Below are positions 9,341 to 18,293 of a DNA stretch of 64,000 bases, piece by piece. Below the pieces are notes generated by a model that had not been told where the DNA came from, made no database searches, and worked only from the letters and a program-made list of their open reading frames with translations. Made by a program: the position numbers and the translations under genes. Every line of letters starts with the position of its first letter. Positions within the stretch are counted from its first letter, which is position 1. Origin of the DNA: Streptomyces sp. BK340 (lineage in GTDB: Bacteria > Actinomycetota > Actinomycetes > Streptomycetales > Streptomycetaceae); NCBI RefSeq assembly GCF_007827595.1, contig NZ_VISR01000004.1:465204-529203 (forward strand), read 5' to 3'.

Positions 9341-10477
9341 GTGGCCACGGACTACTACGCCGTTCTCGGCGTGCGCCGCGACGCGTCGCAGGATGAGATC
9401 AAGAAGGCGTTCCGTCGGCTCGCGCGCGAGCTGCACCCGGACGTCAACCCGGATCCGAAGACCCAGGAGCGGTTCAAGGAGATCAACGCCGCTTACGAGG
9501 TGCTGTCGGACCCGCAGAAGAAGCAGGTCTACGACCTCGGCGGCGACCCGCTCTCCCAGGCGGGCGGCGCCGGAGCGGGCGGCTTCGGGGCCGGTGGCTT
9601 CGGCAACTTCTCCGACATCATGGACGCGTTCTTCGGTACGGCGTCGCAGCGCGGCCCGCGCTCGCGCACCCGGCGCGGCCAGGACGCGATGATCCGCATC
9701 GAGGTCGAGCTGGACGAGGCGGCCTTCGGGACGACCAAGGACATCCAGGTCGACACCGCGATCGTCTGCAACACCTGCAACGGTGAGGGTGCCGCCCCCG
9801 GCACGTCCGCCCAGACGTGTGACATGTGCCGCGGCCGCGGTGAGGTCTCCCAGGTGACCCGGTCCTTCCTGGGCCAGGTCATGACCTCCCGCCCCTGCCC
9901 CCAGTGCCAGGGCTTCGGCACGGTCGTGCCGACCCCGTGCCCGGAGTGCGCGGGCGACGGCCGGGTCCGCTCCCGGCGCACGCTCACCGTCAAGATCCCG
10001 GCCGGTGTCGACAACGGCACCCGCATCCAGCTGGCCGGCGAGGGCGAGGTCGGCCCCGGTGGCGGTCCGGCCGGTGACCTGTACGTCGAGATCCACGAGC
10101 TGCCGCACACGACCTTCCAGCGGCGCGGCGACGACCTGCACTGCACGGTCACGATCCCGATGACGGCGGCGGCCCTGGGCACCAAGGTGCCGCTGGAGAC
10201 CCTGGACGGCATGGAGGAGGTCGACATCCGGCCCGGCACCCAGTCCGGCCAGTCGATCCCGCTCCACAACCGGGGCGTCACGCACCTGCGCGGCGGCGGC
10301 CGGGGTGACCTGATCGTCCACGTCGAGGTAACGACCCCGACCAAGCTCGACCCCGAGCAGGAGCGGCTGCTGCGCGAGCTGGCGAAGCTGCGCGGCGAGG
10401 AGCGTCCGCAGGGACAGTTCCAGCCGGGTCAGCAGGGGCTCTTCTCACGGTTGAAGGACGCGTTCAACGGGCGCTGA
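9341..10477 (+). CDS. dnaJ: Molecular chaperone DnaJ
   Basis: 378 residues from a GTG adjacent to the hrcA stop. The J domain (1-68) has the HPD tripeptide in ARELHPDVNPD. A Gly/Phe-rich part follows (GAGGFGAGGFGNF). The zinc centre has four C-x-x-C-x-G-x-G repeats (CNTCNGEG, CDMCRGRG, CPQCQGFG, CPECAGDG). The rest is the substrate-binding C-terminal domain. It presents unfolded clients to DnaK and stimulates its ATPase. Cotranscription with hrcA puts it under heat-shock control. Its last 58 bp are duplicated exactly just downstream. Confidence 0.97.
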   Translation: MATDYYAVLGVRRDASQDEIKKAFRRLARELHPDVNPDPKTQERFKEINAAYEVLSDPQKKQVYDLGGDPLSQAGGAGAGGFGAGGFGNFSDIMDAFFGTASQRGPRSRTRRGQDAMIRIEVELDEAAFGTTKDIQVDTAIVCNTCNGEGAAPGTSAQTCDMCRGRGEVSQVTRSFLGQVMTSRPCPQCQGFGTVVPTPCPECAGDGRVRSRRTLTVKIPAGVDNGTRIQLAGEGEVGPGGGPAGDLYVEIHELPHTTFQRRGDDLHCTVTIPMTAAALGTKVPLETLDGMEEVDIRPGTQSGQSIPLHNRGVTHLRGGGRGDLIVHVEVTTPTKLDPEQERLLRELAKLRGEERPQGQFQPGQQGLFSRLKDAFNGR

Positions 10478-10589
10478 CGCCGGCTGAAGCGGCGGCCGGG
10501 GGTCCGGGGGTTGGCCCCCGGGCAGGCACGGCCAGCCGGGTCAGCAGGGGCTCTTCTCACGGTTGAAGGACGCGTTCAACGGGCGCTGA
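10420..10589 (+). repeat. 58-bp direct duplication of the dnaJ 3' end
   Basis: Bases 10420-10477, the last codons and stop of dnaJ, recur without mismatch at 10532-10589. The copies are 112 bp apart start to start. The 54 bp between them carries a perfect 7-bp stem (10504-10521, CCGGGGG, loop TTGG, CCCCCGG). The second copy has no start codon context and is not a gene. Confidence 0.97.
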
Positions 10590-10600
10590 GCCGTCGGCCG

Positions 10601-10620
10601 CGGGGTGCTTCGGCACCCCG
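10601..10620 (+). terminator. Hairpin terminator after hrcA-dnaJ
   Basis: A perfect 8-bp stem, CGGGGTGC and GCACCCCG, with a stable TTCG loop, lies just after the duplicated dnaJ end. There is no T-run, as is common for streptomycete terminators. Confidence 0.65.
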
Positions 10621-10689
10621 TATGCCGGTGGCCTATGCCGCGGGAAGCCCGGATTCGGACTTGTTCGGAGGACGTGACAACATGCCGTC

Positions 10690-11808
10690 ATGTCCTCCGC
10701 ACTGACCGATCTCTTCCCCCACCCGATCGTGCAGGCCCCCATGGCGGGCGGTGTCTCCGTCCCGCAGCTCGCCGCCGCCGTGTCCGAGGCGGGCGGTCTC
10801 GGGTTCCTCGCCGCCGGCTACAAGACCGCCGACGGCATGTACCAGGAGATCAAGCAGCTGCGGGGGCTCACGAGCCGGCCGTTCGGTGTGAACCTCTTCA
10901 TGCCCCAGCCCGAGTATCCCGGTGCAAGCACCGGCCCCACCGGAGCGGCCAACGCCGCGCCCCCTTCTGGCGCCGTCGAGGTCTACGCGCACCAGCTGGC
11001 CGGTGAGGCCGCCTGGTACGAGACCGAGCTGGGCGACCCGGACAGCGGCCGGGACGACGGCTACGACGCCAAGCTCGCGGTCCTCCTCGACAACCCGGTG
11101 CCGGTGGTCTCCTTCCACTTCGGCGTCCCCGGCCGGGACGTCCTCGACTCCCTGCGCCGGGCCGGAACCCTCACCCTGGTCACCGCCACCAGCGCCGAGG
11201 AGGCCCTCGCGGTCGAGCGGGCAGGCGCGGACGCGGTGATCGCACAGGGCGTGGAGGCCGGCGGCCACCAGGGCACACACCGGGACATCCCGGAGAACGA
11301 CGGCTCCGGCATCGGCCTGCTGTCGCTGACAGCCCAGATCCGGGAGGCCGTGAACATCCCGGTCGTCGCGGCCGGCGGCCTCATGCGCGGCAGCCAGATC
11401 GCCGCCGTCCTCGCGGCCGGCGCGAGCGCGGCCCAGCTGGGCACGGCGTTCCTCGCCACCCCGGAGTCCGGCGCCAACGCCCTGCACAAGCAGGCGCTGA
11501 CCAACCCCCTGTTCGCCCGCACCGAGTTGACCCGCGCCTTCTCCGGCCGCCCGGCGCGCGGCCTGGTCAACCGCTTCCTGCGCGAGCACGGCCCGTACGC
11601 CCCCGCCGCCTACCCCGAGATCCACCACCTGACCTCACCGCTGCGCAAGGCCGCCGCCAAGGCCGGCGACGCCCAGGGCATGGCGCTGTGGGCGGGTCAG
11701 GGCCACCGGATGGCCCGCGAGCTGCCTGCCGGGCAGCTGGTGGAGGTACTCCTCGGCGAGATCGATGCGGCGAGGACAGCGTTGTCGGACGGAGGTGACG
11801 GGCGATGA
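10690..11808 (+). CDS. Nitronate monooxygenase family (2-nitropropane dioxygenase-like) flavoprotein
   Basis: 372 residues. The TIM-barrel FMN enzyme pattern is clear: PIVQAPMAGGVSVPQLAAAVSEAGGLGFLAAGY at the start, GVNLFMPQP, AVIAQGVEAGGHQGTHR with the catalytic-type His, IPVVAAGGLMRG and AAQLGTAFLATPES for FMN phosphate binding. The family oxidises alkyl nitronates such as propionate 3-nitronate. A loop near residues 77-100 (GASTGPTGAANAAPPSG) is longer than the family usually shows. The stop overlaps the rsmE ATG by 4 bp, so the two are translationally coupled. Confidence 0.9.
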   Translation: MSSALTDLFPHPIVQAPMAGGVSVPQLAAAVSEAGGLGFLAAGYKTADGMYQEIKQLRGLTSRPFGVNLFMPQPEYPGASTGPTGAANAAPPSGAVEVYAHQLAGEAAWYETELGDPDSGRDDGYDAKLAVLLDNPVPVVSFHFGVPGRDVLDSLRRAGTLTLVTATSAEEALAVERAGADAVIAQGVEAGGHQGTHRDIPENDGSGIGLLSLTAQIREAVNIPVVAAGGLMRGSQIAAVLAAGASAAQLGTAFLATPESGANALHKQALTNPLFARTELTRAFSGRPARGLVNRFLREHGPYAPAAYPEIHHLTSPLRKAAAKAGDAQGMALWAGQGHRMARELPAGQLVEVLLGEIDAARTALSDGGDGR

Positions 11809-12551
11809 CGGCTCCGGTCTTCGTCGTCGAGCACTTCCGCTCGGACGGCTACCGGTACGTCCTGGACGGGCCCGAGGGGCGGCACGCCGTCTCCGTGAAG
11901 CGGCTGCAGCCCGGTGAGGAGGTCGTCCTCACCGACGGCGCCGGGCGCTACGCGGAGTGCGAGGTGATCGGCGCCGAGGGCAAGGACCGCCTCATCGTCC
12001 ACATGACCTCGGTCTCCGAGGAGCCGGAGCCCGCTCCGCGCATCACCGTCGTCCAGGCCCTGCCCAAGGGCGACCGGGGCGAGGTCGCCGTCGAGACCAT
12101 GACCGAGGTCGGCGTCGACGCCATCGTGCCCTGGCAGGCGGCTCGCTGCATCACCCAGTGGAAGGGCGACCGCGGGCTGAAGGCCCTCGGCAAGTGGCGG
12201 GCCACCGCCCGCGAGGCCGGCAAGCAGTCCCGCCGGGTCCGCTTCCCCGAGGTCGCGGACGCGGCGACGACCAAGCAGGTTGCCGCACTTCTCGCCAAAG
12301 CCGACTTCGCCGCCGTCCTGCACTCCGACTTCGAGCACGGCAGCGCACCGCTCGCCACCGCCGAACTCCCAGCCGAGGGAGAGATCGTGCTGGTCGTGGG
12401 GCCCGAAGGCGGTGTCTCCCGCGACGAGTTGGCGCTCTTCGAGGAGGCGGGCGCGCGGGCCTACGTGCTCGGCCCCACCGTGCTGCGCACCTCCACCGCC
12501 GGCACCGCCGCCACGGCCCTGCTCCTGGGCCGCACCGGCCGCTGGTCCTGA
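11805..12551 (+). CDS. rsmE: 16S rRNA m3U1498 methyltransferase RsmE
   Basis: 248 residues. It is an SPOUT-class SAM enzyme: an N-terminal PUA-like domain (FVVEHFRSDGYRYVLDGPEG), then the knotted domain with VLVVGPEGGVSRDE and YVLGPTVLRTSTAGTAA, which form the SAM-binding trefoil knot. It methylates U1498 in the small subunit. Its ATG overlaps the upstream stop as ATGA. Position after the dnaJ region matches the dnaJ-rsmE neighbourhood common in Gram-positive bacteria. Confidence 0.95.
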   Translation: MTAPVFVVEHFRSDGYRYVLDGPEGRHAVSVKRLQPGEEVVLTDGAGRYAECEVIGAEGKDRLIVHMTSVSEEPEPAPRITVVQALPKGDRGEVAVETMTEVGVDAIVPWQAARCITQWKGDRGLKALGKWRATAREAGKQSRRVRFPEVADAATTKQVAALLAKADFAAVLHSDFEHGSAPLATAELPAEGEIVLVVGPEGGVSRDELALFEEAGARAYVLGPTVLRTSTAGTAATALLLGRTGRWS

Positions 12552-12571
12552 CCCGAACCCGGGGGAACACG

Positions 12572-12964
12572 ATGGAACTCGCACAGGTACGGCTCCTCGT
12601 CACCGACTTCGCCGCCTGCTACCACTTCTACGCCGAAGTCCTCGGCCTCAAGCCGCAGTCCGGCGCCACCGAGGGACCGTACGAGAAGTTCAGCCCGCAC
12701 GCCGGCTCCGCCGGGATCGCCCTGCAGGACCGCGCCATGATGGCCGAGATCCTGAACGAACTGGGCGAGCCGACCAACGGCCACCGTTCCCTGGTCGTCC
12801 TGCGCGTCGACGACCTCGACGCCTACTGCGAGCAGATCACCTCCCGCGGCGCAACCCTGCTCCACGGCCCGGCCCCCATGACCGACCGCATGCGCGTGGC
12901 CCACCTCAAGGACCCCGAGGGCAACCTGGTGGAACTGCAGGAGTGGCTGCTGCTGAGCGGCTGA
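12572..12964 (+). CDS. VOC family (glyoxalase-like) protein
   Basis: 130 residues, one vicinal-oxygen-chelate unit made of two beta-alpha-beta-beta-beta modules. The first starts MELAQVRLLVTDFAACYHFYAEVLGL; the second has SLVVLRVDDLDAYCEQI and ends HLKDPEGNLVELQEW, where the Glu is the usual metal ligand. Members include glyoxalase I, dioxygenases and antibiotic-binding proteins, so the substrate is open. The start ATG at 12572 follows GGGGGAA 20 bp after rsmE. Confidence 0.88.
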   Translation: MELAQVRLLVTDFAACYHFYAEVLGLKPQSGATEGPYEKFSPHAGSAGIALQDRAMMAEILNELGEPTNGHRSLVVLRVDDLDAYCEQITSRGATLLHGPAPMTDRMRVAHLKDPEGNLVELQEWLLLSG

Positions 12965-13049
12965 GATCATCCGATGGTGACCGTCCCGAACTGACGAGTG
13001 ACCGTAAGCGGCCTTCCCCCGTGCGCGGACCGGTGGCACGCTGCCCTGC

Positions 13050-13613
13050 ATGGGGGTGTTGAGGCGGATTCGCTGCCGGGCGCGGCCCGTGCGTGTGGTG
13101 GGCGTGGCCGGGCTCGCCGTGCTGGCCCTGGGGGTGCTCGTGGGGTGCCGGCCGGGGGATCTCGGTTCGGCCGCGGTGGCGTACACCACCGACACGACCG
13201 CCACCGCCGAACTGAAACGGCAGCATGTGCACGTCAGTTGGCTCACCTGCACCGGGAACTACGGCAGCTCGGGCAGCCGTACGCCCGGGAGGGCGCCCTC
13301 GCCGACGCAGACCACCGTCGTCTCCGTCGACTGTCAGGGGCAGACCGACGACCTGCGGAAGATCACCGTGGTCGGGGTGGTGACCAAGGCCGTCGACGGC
13401 GCCTGCGTGCGCGGGGACCTGACGGCCCGGGTCGAGGGCAAGCAGGTGTTCCACGTCGGCGGGCTGGGCGACTGCAACGCCAAGCCGGGGCCGACGTACG
13501 CCCCGCCCGTCACCCACCGGCCTTCCGGCGCGCAGCCGACCGTCACGGTGACCGTGACCCGGACACTCTGGTGCAAGGGGGACCCGACCTGCTGGCCCGT
13601 GCAGGGCAAGTGA
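13050..13613 (+). CDS. Predicted secreted lipoprotein, unknown function
   Basis: 187 residues. A basic start (MGVLRRIRCRARPVRVV) precedes a hydrophobic run ending in a lipobox-like LVGC at about residue 33, so lipid attachment to the membrane face is expected. The mature part has several Cys residues (SWLTCTGNY, VVSVDCQG, DGACVRGDL, GDCNAK, LWCKGDPTCW) that could form disulfides. It also has a Thr/Val-rich stretch near the C-terminus. No family is recognised. It stands between the VOC gene and tricorn. Confidence 0.75.
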   Translation: MGVLRRIRCRARPVRVVGVAGLAVLALGVLVGCRPGDLGSAAVAYTTDTTATAELKRQHVHVSWLTCTGNYGSSGSRTPGRAPSPTQTTVVSVDCQGQTDDLRKITVVGVVTKAVDGACVRGDLTARVEGKQVFHVGGLGDCNAKPGPTYAPPVTHRPSGAQPTVTVTVTRTLWCKGDPTCWPVQGK

Positions 13614-13658
13614 TCGAAACCCAGGGCGCGGGCGGCGGTCGCTGCGTAGAGTGACGGG

Positions 13659-16600
13659 GTGACTAAGGGCGCTTCGACGGGAACCTCCGGCTACCTCCGA
13701 TTCCCCCATCTCCACGGCGACTTGGTGACCTTCACCGCCGAGGACGACGTGTGGCTCGCGCCCCTGGACGGCGGGCGGGCCTGGCGGGTGAGCGCCGACA
13801 ACGTGCCGGTGACCCACCCCCGGATCTCGCCCGACGGTACGACCGTCGCCTGGACCTCCACCCGCAACGGCGCCCCCGAGGTGCACATCGCCCCGGTCGC
13901 CGGCGGCCCCGCCGAGCGGCTGACGTACTGGGGGAGTTCGAAGACCCAGGTGCGCGGCTGGACCCCGGACGGCAGGGTCCTCGCGGTCAGCACCCAGGGC
14001 CAGGCGAGCCTGCGCCGCAGCTGGGCGCGGGCGATCCCGCTGGACGGCGGCCCCGCCGCCACGCTGCCGTACGGGCCGGTCGGTGACGTCGCGTACGGCC
14101 CGCACACCGTGCTGCTGTCCGCCCCGATGGGCCGCGAGGCCGCCTGGTGGAAGCGCTACCGGGGCGGCACGGCGGGCAAGCTGTGGATCGATCGTGCCGC
14201 CGAAGGCGACGAAGGCGCCGGCGAGTTCGTGCGGCTGCACGAGGAGCTGGACGGGAACATCGAGTACCCGCTGTGGGTAAGGACGGGGAGGATCGCGTTC
14301 CTGTCCGACCACGAGGGCACCGGAGCCCTCTACTCCTCCCTCGCCGACGGGAGCGACCTGCGGCGCCACACGCCCCTCGACGGCTTCTACGCCCGGCACG
14401 CCGCCTCGGACGGCCGCCGGGTCGTCTACTGCAGCGCGGGCGAACTCTGGCTGCTCGACGATCTCGACGGCGCGGAGCCGCGCCGCCTGGACATCCGGCT
14501 CGGCGGTGCGCGCGTCGACCTGCAGCCTCACCCGGTGACCGCCTCCCGCTGGTTCGACCATGCTGCCCCCGACCACACCGCGCGCGGCAGCGCGGTCGCC
14601 GTGCGCGGTGCCGTCCACTGGGTGACCCACCGCTCCGGCCCGGCCCGCGCGCTGGCCGCGCAGCCCGGCGTACGGGCCCGGCTGCCGCAGACCTTCCGCG
14701 CGGACGCCGAGGAATGGGTGGTGTGGGTGACGGACGCCGAGGGCGAGGACGCGCTGGAGTTCGCGCCCGCCACCGGCGTCGCACCCGGCGCCGTCCCGCG
14801 CCGGATCGCCGCCGGACAGCTCGGCCGCGTCCTGGAGCTGGCCATGGCCCCCGACGGCAGCCGGGCCGCCGTCGCCTCGCACGACGGCCGGCTCCTGCTG
14901 GTCGAGCGCGACACCGGCGAGGTCCGCGAGGTGGACCGCAGCGAGGACGGGGACGTCAGCGGCCTCGCCTTCTCGCCCGACTCCGGCTGGCTCGCCTGGT
15001 CCCACCCCGGCCCGCATCCGCTCTGCCAGCTCCGCATCGCCAACACCACCGACCTGTCGGTCACCGAGGCGACCCCGCTGCGCTTCCAGGACTACGCGCC
15101 CGCCTTCACCCTGGACGGCAAGCACCTAGCCTTCCTCTCCAGCCGTTCCTTCGACCCGGTCTACGACGAGCACGTCTTCGACCTGGCCTTCGTCGAGGGC
15201 GTCCGCCCGTACCTGATCGCCCTCGCCGCGACCACGCCGTCCCCGTTCGGGCCGCAGCGGCACGGCCGGCCCTTCGGGACCCCTGACAAGGAGGAGACCC
15301 CCGACGCCGAGGGCACCCCGGCGACCCGGATCGACCTCGACGGCCTCTCCGACCGCATCGTGCCCTTCCCGGTCGAGGCCGGCCGCTACGCCAACCTGCG
15401 GGCCGCCAAGGACGGTGTGCTGTGGCTGCGCTACCCGGTGCGCGGCGTCCTCGGCGCCTCCCGGGCCACCCCCGACGACCCGGATCCCAAGACCGAGCTG
15501 GAGCGCTACGACCTCGCCCAGCAGCGCCTGGAGCATCTCGCCGCCGACGCCGACCACTTCGAGGTCAGCGGCGACGGCAAGCGGGTGCTGCTGTGGACCG
15601 ACAGCCGCCTCAAGGTCGTACCCGCCGACCGGCGCGCCTCCGACGACGAGGACAGCGACTCGAACATCACCGTCGACCTGAGCCGGATCCGGCAGACCGT
15701 CGACCCGGCCGCCGAATGGCGGCAGATGTACGACGAGACCGGCCGCATCATGCGGGACAACTTCTGGCGGCCGGACATGAGCGGCGTCGACTGGGACGGT
15801 GTCCTCGACCGTTACCGCCCCCTCCTCGGCCGCCTCGCCACCCACGACGACCTGGTGGACCTCCTGTGGGAGGTGCAGGGCGAACTCGGCACCTCGCACG
15901 CCTACGTCACCCCGCGCGGCGGCTTCGGCAACGGCGCCCGGCAGGGCCTGCTCGGCGCCGACATCTCCCGTGACGCGGACGGCGGTTGGCGCATCGACCG
16001 CATCCTGCCCGCGGAGACCTCCGACCCCCAGGCCCGCTCCCCGCTCGCCGCCCCCGGTGTCGCCGTGCGCCCCGGGGACACGATCGTCGCGGTCGCCGGA
16101 CAGCCGGTCGACCCGGTCACCGGCCCCGGCCCGCTGCTGATCGGCACGGCCGGGAAGCCGGTCGAGCTGACCATCTCACCCGCCGGCGGGGGCGACCCCC
16201 GGCACGCGGTCGTGGTCCCCCTCGCCGACGAGGAGCCGCTGCGCTACCACGACTGGGTCGCCGACCGCCGCGCCTACGTCCACGAGAAGTCCGGCGGCCG
16301 CCTCGGCTACCTCCACGTGCCCGACATGCAGGCGCCCGGCTGGGCCCAGATCCACCGCGACCTGCGCGTCGAGGTGGCCCGCGAGGGCCTGGTCGTCGAC
16401 GTCCGGGAGAACCGCGGCGGCCACACCTCCCAGCTCGTCGTGGAGAAGCTCGCCCGGCGCATCGTCGGCTGGGCGCTGCCGCGCGGCATGCGGCCGTACA
16501 GTTACCCGCACGACGCACCGCGCGGCCCCGTCGTCGCCGTCGCCAACGAGTTCTCCGGCTCCGACGGCGACATCGTCAACGCGGCGATCAGGGCCCTCGG

Positions 16601-16886
16601 CATCGGCCCGGTCGTCGGCACCCGCACCTGGGGCGGCGTCATCGGCATCGACAGCCGCTACCACCTGGTCGACGACACCCTGATCACCCAGCCGAAGTAC
16701 GCGTTCTGGCTGGAGGGATACGAGTGGGGCGTCGAGAACCACGGGGTGGACCCCGACGTGGAGGTCCCACAGCGCCCACAGGACTGGGCGGCGGGACGGG
16801 ATCCCCAGCTGGACGAAGCAATCAGGCTGGCACTGGAGGCACTGGAGGAGCAGCCCGCAAAGACTCCGCCGGGCTTGCCGACCTGA
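13659..16886 (+). CDS. Tricorn protease homologue (S41 family)
   Basis: 1075 residues from GTG, matching tricorn length. An N-terminal six-bladed and a seven-bladed beta-propeller (repeats such as HPRISPDGTTVAWTSTRNG) precede the PDZ-containing S41 catalytic half. Ser746-His747 (GTSHAYV), Ser968-Asp969 (FSGSDGD) and Glu1026 (WGVENHG) sit at the places of the Thermoplasma tricorn catalytic residues 745, 746, 965 and 1023. The enzyme trims proteasome-derived peptides in the cytoplasm in its archaeal form; actinobacteria also have proteasomes. No signal peptide is seen. It lies 45 bp after the lipoprotein gene. Confidence 0.95.
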   Translation: MTKGASTGTSGYLRFPHLHGDLVTFTAEDDVWLAPLDGGRAWRVSADNVPVTHPRISPDGTTVAWTSTRNGAPEVHIAPVAGGPAERLTYWGSSKTQVRGWTPDGRVLAVSTQGQASLRRSWARAIPLDGGPAATLPYGPVGDVAYGPHTVLLSAPMGREAAWWKRYRGGTAGKLWIDRAAEGDEGAGEFVRLHEELDGNIEYPLWVRTGRIAFLSDHEGTGALYSSLADGSDLRRHTPLDGFYARHAASDGRRVVYCSAGELWLLDDLDGAEPRRLDIRLGGARVDLQPHPVTASRWFDHAAPDHTARGSAVAVRGAVHWVTHRSGPARALAAQPGVRARLPQTFRADAEEWVVWVTDAEGEDALEFAPATGVAPGAVPRRIAAGQLGRVLELAMAPDGSRAAVASHDGRLLLVERDTGEVREVDRSEDGDVSGLAFSPDSGWLAWSHPGPHPLCQLRIANTTDLSVTEATPLRFQDYAPAFTLDGKHLAFLSSRSFDPVYDEHVFDLAFVEGVRPYLIALAATTPSPFGPQRHGRPFGTPDKEETPDAEGTPATRIDLDGLSDRIVPFPVEAGRYANLRAAKDGVLWLRYPVRGVLGASRATPDDPDPKTELERYDLAQQRLEHLAADADHFEVSGDGKRVLLWTDSRLKVVPADRRASDDEDSDSNITVDLSRIRQTVDPAAEWRQMYDETGRIMRDNFWRPDMSGVDWDGVLDRYRPLLGRLATHDDLVDLLWEVQGELGTSHAYVTPRGGFGNGARQGLLGADISRDADGGWRIDRILPAETSDPQARSPLAAPGVAVRPGDTIVAVAGQPVDPVTGPGPLLIGTAGKPVELTISPAGGGDPRHAVVVPLADEEPLRYHDWVADRRAYVHEKSGGRLGYLHVPDMQAPGWAQIHRDLRVEVAREGLVVDVRENRGGHTSQLVVEKLARRIVGWALPRGMRPYSYPHDAPRGPVVAVANEFSGSDGDIVNAAIRALGIGPVVGTRTWGGVIGIDSRYHLVDDTLITQPKYAFWLEGYEWGVENHGVDPDVEVPQRPQDWAAGRDPQLDEAIRLALEALEEQPAKTPPGLPT

Positions 16887-17007
16887 AGGGGCGCGGGGCC
16901 GTGTCGATATGCGGCTCCGCCGCGGGGCGCGAGCAGCCCCCACCGGCCTGCACTCGACCGACTACCATGCCCCCGTACTGATCACCGGCGAAAGCGAGCG
17001 CAGCGCA

Positions 17008-17361
17008 ATGGCGGGAGAACCGCAGGACGACTGCCTGTTCTGCAAGATCGTCGCGGGGCACATCCCGGCGACGATCGTGCGGGAGACGGAGACGACCGTC
17101 GCCTTCCGGGACATCAACCCGCAGGCGCCCACGCACGTCCTGGTGATTCCCAGGGTGCACTACAGGAACGCGGCCGAACTCGCCGCCGCGGAACCGGCCG
17201 TCGCCGCCGACATACTGCGTGAGGCCCAGGCCGTCGCCGACGAGGACGAGTTGGAGAGCTACCGCATCGTCTTCAACACCGGCACCGGTGCCGGCCAGAC
17301 CGTCTGGCACGCCCACGCGCACATCCTCGGTGGCCGTGGCCTGGAATGGCCCCCCGGGTAA
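17008..17361 (+). CDS. HIT family nucleotide hydrolase/transferase
   Basis: 117 residues. DDCLFCKIVAGHIPATIV at the start, FRDINPQAPTHVLVIP in the middle and the histidine triad WHAHAHILGG at the end identify an HINT-type enzyme that hydrolyses purine nucleotide phosphoramidates. The start ATG at 17008 gives the usual family N-terminus. It is followed after 6 bp by rnz. Confidence 0.95.
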   Translation: MAGEPQDDCLFCKIVAGHIPATIVRETETTVAFRDINPQAPTHVLVIPRVHYRNAAELAAAEPAVAADILREAQAVADEDELESYRIVFNTGTGAGQTVWHAHAHILGGRGLEWPPG

Positions 17362-17367
17362 GTCGTC

Positions 17368-18273
17368 GTGTCCGTACGTGAACTAGTGGTCCTCGGCACC
17401 GCGAGCCAGGTCCCGACCCGGCACCGCAACCACAACGGCTACTTGCTGCGCTGGGACGGCGAGGGCATCCTGTTCGACCCAGGCGAGGGCACACAGCGGC
17501 AGATGCTGCGCGCCGGGGTCGCCGCCCACGACCTGAACCGGATCTGCGTCACGCACTTCCACGGCGACCACTCCCTGGGCCTCGCCGGGGTGATCCAGCG
17601 GATCAACCTCGACCAGGTGCCGCACGAGGTCACCGCGCACTACCCGCGCTCCGGGCAGCGCTTCTTCGACCGCCTGCGGTACGCCACCGCCTACCGGGAG
17701 ACCGTCCGCCTCACCGAGGCACCGGTCGACGCCGACGGCACCCTCGCCCGGACCGGGTCGTACACGCTCGAGGCCCGCAAGCTGTCCCACCCCGTCGAGT
17801 CCTACGGCTACCGGCTGATCGAGCCCGACGGCCGCCGCATGCTGCCCGACCGGCTCGCCGCCCACGGGATCAAGGGGCCGGACGTCGGCCGGATCCAGCG
17901 CGAGGGCCGGCTCGGGGACGTCAGCCTGGACGAGGTCAGCGAGGTGCGGCGCGGGCAGCGGTTCGCGTTCGTCATGGACACCCGGCTGTGCGACGGGGTG
18001 CACGCGCTCGCCGAGGGCTGCGACCTGCTGGTCATCGAGTCCACCTTCCTCGACGAGGACGTCGAACTCGCCGAGGACCACGGACATCTCACGGCCGGCC
18101 AGGCGGCGGCCGTGGCACGGGACGCGGGGGTGCGGCACCTCGTCCTCACCCACTTCAGCCAGCGCTACTCCGACCCCGAGGAGTTCGAGCGGCAGGCGCG
18201 CTCCGCCGGGTTCGAGGGAGAGCTGACCGTGGCGCACGATCTCCTGCGAGTGCCGGTTCCGAAGCGCGGATAA
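17368..18273 (+). CDS. rnz: Ribonuclease Z-like MBL enzyme
   Basis: 301 residues from [24 protein letters not shown] and the zinc signature [14 protein letters not shown] (H-x-H-x-D-H) identify RNase Z, with the remaining ligands in [19 protein letters not shown] and [10 protein letters not shown]. The enzyme removes 3' trailers from tRNA precursors. The extended stretch around [19 protein letters not shown] corresponds to the region preceding the exosite in short-form enzymes. It is 6 bp after the HIT gene and 20 bp before the deaminase, so a small operon is likely. Confidence 0.92.
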   Translation: MSVRELVVLGTASQVPTRHRNHNGYLLRWDGEGILFDPGEGTQRQMLRAGVAAHDLNRICVTHFHGDHSLGLAGVIQRINLDQVPHEVTAHYPRSGQRFFDRLRYATAYRETVRLTEAPVDADGTLARTGSYTLEARKLSHPVESYGYRLIEPDGRRMLPDRLAAHGIKGPDVGRIQREGRLGDVSLDEVSEVRRGQRFAFVMDTRLCDGVHALAEGCDLLVIESTFLDEDVELAEDHGHLTAGQAAAVARDAGVRHLVLTHFSQRYSDPEEFERQARSAGFEGELTVAHDLLRVPVPKRG

Positions 18274-18293
18274 AACACGCTTACGATGCTTTG

